From: Bacteroidota bacterium
GTDB lineage: Bacteria; Bacteroidota; Bacteroidia; Bacteroidales; VadinHA17
Direction of reading: 5' to 3'
NCBI GenBank assembly: GCA_030631445.1
Contig: DAOVLD010000112.1
Coordinates: 1-6,322 of the forward strand
Length of the DNA stretch: 6,322 bases
Below the pieces are notes generated by a model. The model saw nothing but the letters and a program-made list of their open reading frames with translations, had not been told where the DNA came from and did not search any database. Position numbers and translations under genes: made by a program. Numbering within the stretch: position 1 is the stretch's first letter; each line of letters begins with the position of its first letter. Of the stretch, positions 6,025 through 6,322 are shown in pieces.

Positions 6025-6322
6025 ATGAAGATAACGTATTATCCGGGATGTACATTAAAGGCAAATGCCAGAAATTTTGAAGATTCGGCGTTATACGCTT
6101 TAGAGCAACTTGACATTGATGTCGAAGAATTATCACGTTGGAATTGTTGCGGTACTGTTTTCTCACTGGCTACCGATGATCTGATCCATCATATGGCTCC
6201 AATCCGGAATCTTATCCGGGTTAAGGAAAGCGGATCAGACAGAGTAATGACACTTTGTGCAATGTGTTATAATACTTTAAAAAGAGCGAATGAGCGTATG
6301 AAAGCTGATCCGGAAAGCCTGG
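6025..6322 (+). CDS. hdrB: Heterodisulfide reductase subunit B-like, N-terminal part (3' end outside window)
   Basis: An ATG at 6025 (K-I-T-Y-Y-P-G-C-T-L...) opens a frame that stays open for 99 codons to the window edge. YYPGCTL (C9), WNCCGT (C41-C42) and LCAMCYN (C78, C81) form one full CCG domain. The cysteine spacing is CX31CCX35CXXC, inside the range known for the noncubane [4Fe-4S] cluster of HdrB. HdrB proteins normally have two such domains in about 290-300 residues, so the second lies beyond the edge. HdrB is the catalytic disulfide-reducing subunit and receives electrons from HdrC, encoded just upstream. Related CCG proteins (GlpC, LutA, the SdhE type of succinate dehydrogenase) are alternatives. 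A separate short HdrC followed by a protein starting directly with YYPGC favours HdrB. Confidence 0.9.
   Translation, partial: MKITYYPGCTLKANARNFEDSALYALEQLDIDVEELSRWNCCGTVFSLATDDLIHHMAPIRNLIRVKESGSDRVMTLCAMCYNTLKRANERMKADPESL

Overview
The window looks like a piece of a Bacteroidota chromosome, probably an anaerobic or facultative member of the Bacteroidales/Marinilabiliales type. This is inferred from several signs. The DNA is AT-rich, and start codons sit behind A/T-rich leaders without Shine-Dalgarno sequences. The secreted protein has a signal peptide ending in a typical '..FAQ'. The PurB is of the long E. coli/Bacteroides type with an early C-terminal end. Long intergenic gaps are filled with degenerate palindromic repeats of a kind I recall from this phylum. 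No species-level call is possible.

Layout: (1) positions 1-531 are the 3' end of purB (adenylosuccinate lyase, purine synthesis). (2) 532-873 is a non-coding gap with AGTCGGCAA-type inverted repeats. (3) 874-3665 is a two-gene unit on the + strand: an MsbA-like ABC exporter half-transporter (874-2694) followed 11 bp later by a GT2-like glycosyltransferase (2706-3665), probably serving cell-envelope glycolipid or LPS export and assembly. (4) 3666-3889 separates convergent genes and contains nested inverted repeats, including a GC-rich hairpin. (5) 3890-4867 on the - strand encodes a secreted protein with a six-fold heptad coiled coil and a beta-rich, probably outer-membrane-barrel, C-terminal part. 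(6) 4868-5459 is a long divergent intergenic region with several palindromes close to the next gene. (7) 5460-5867 is hdrC, and the truncated gene starting at 6025 is hdrB; both are heterodisulfide-reductase-type iron-sulfur subunits.

The most informative part is the right end. HdrC carries two complete CxxCxxCxxxCP motifs. HdrB shows one full CCG motif with the spacing CX31CCX35CXXC before it runs off the window. In bacteria without methanogenic coenzymes such pairs usually belong to Hdr electron-transfer complexes (HdrA plus MvhD- or Flox-type partners). The partner genes, if present, lie beyond the right edge. I found no tRNA, rRNA, CRISPR array, intact insertion sequence or phage gene. 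No clearly undescribed system is visible. The best candidates for a second look are the palindromes ahead of hdrC, the unusually wide hdrC-hdrB gap, and the coiled-coil/barrel protein.
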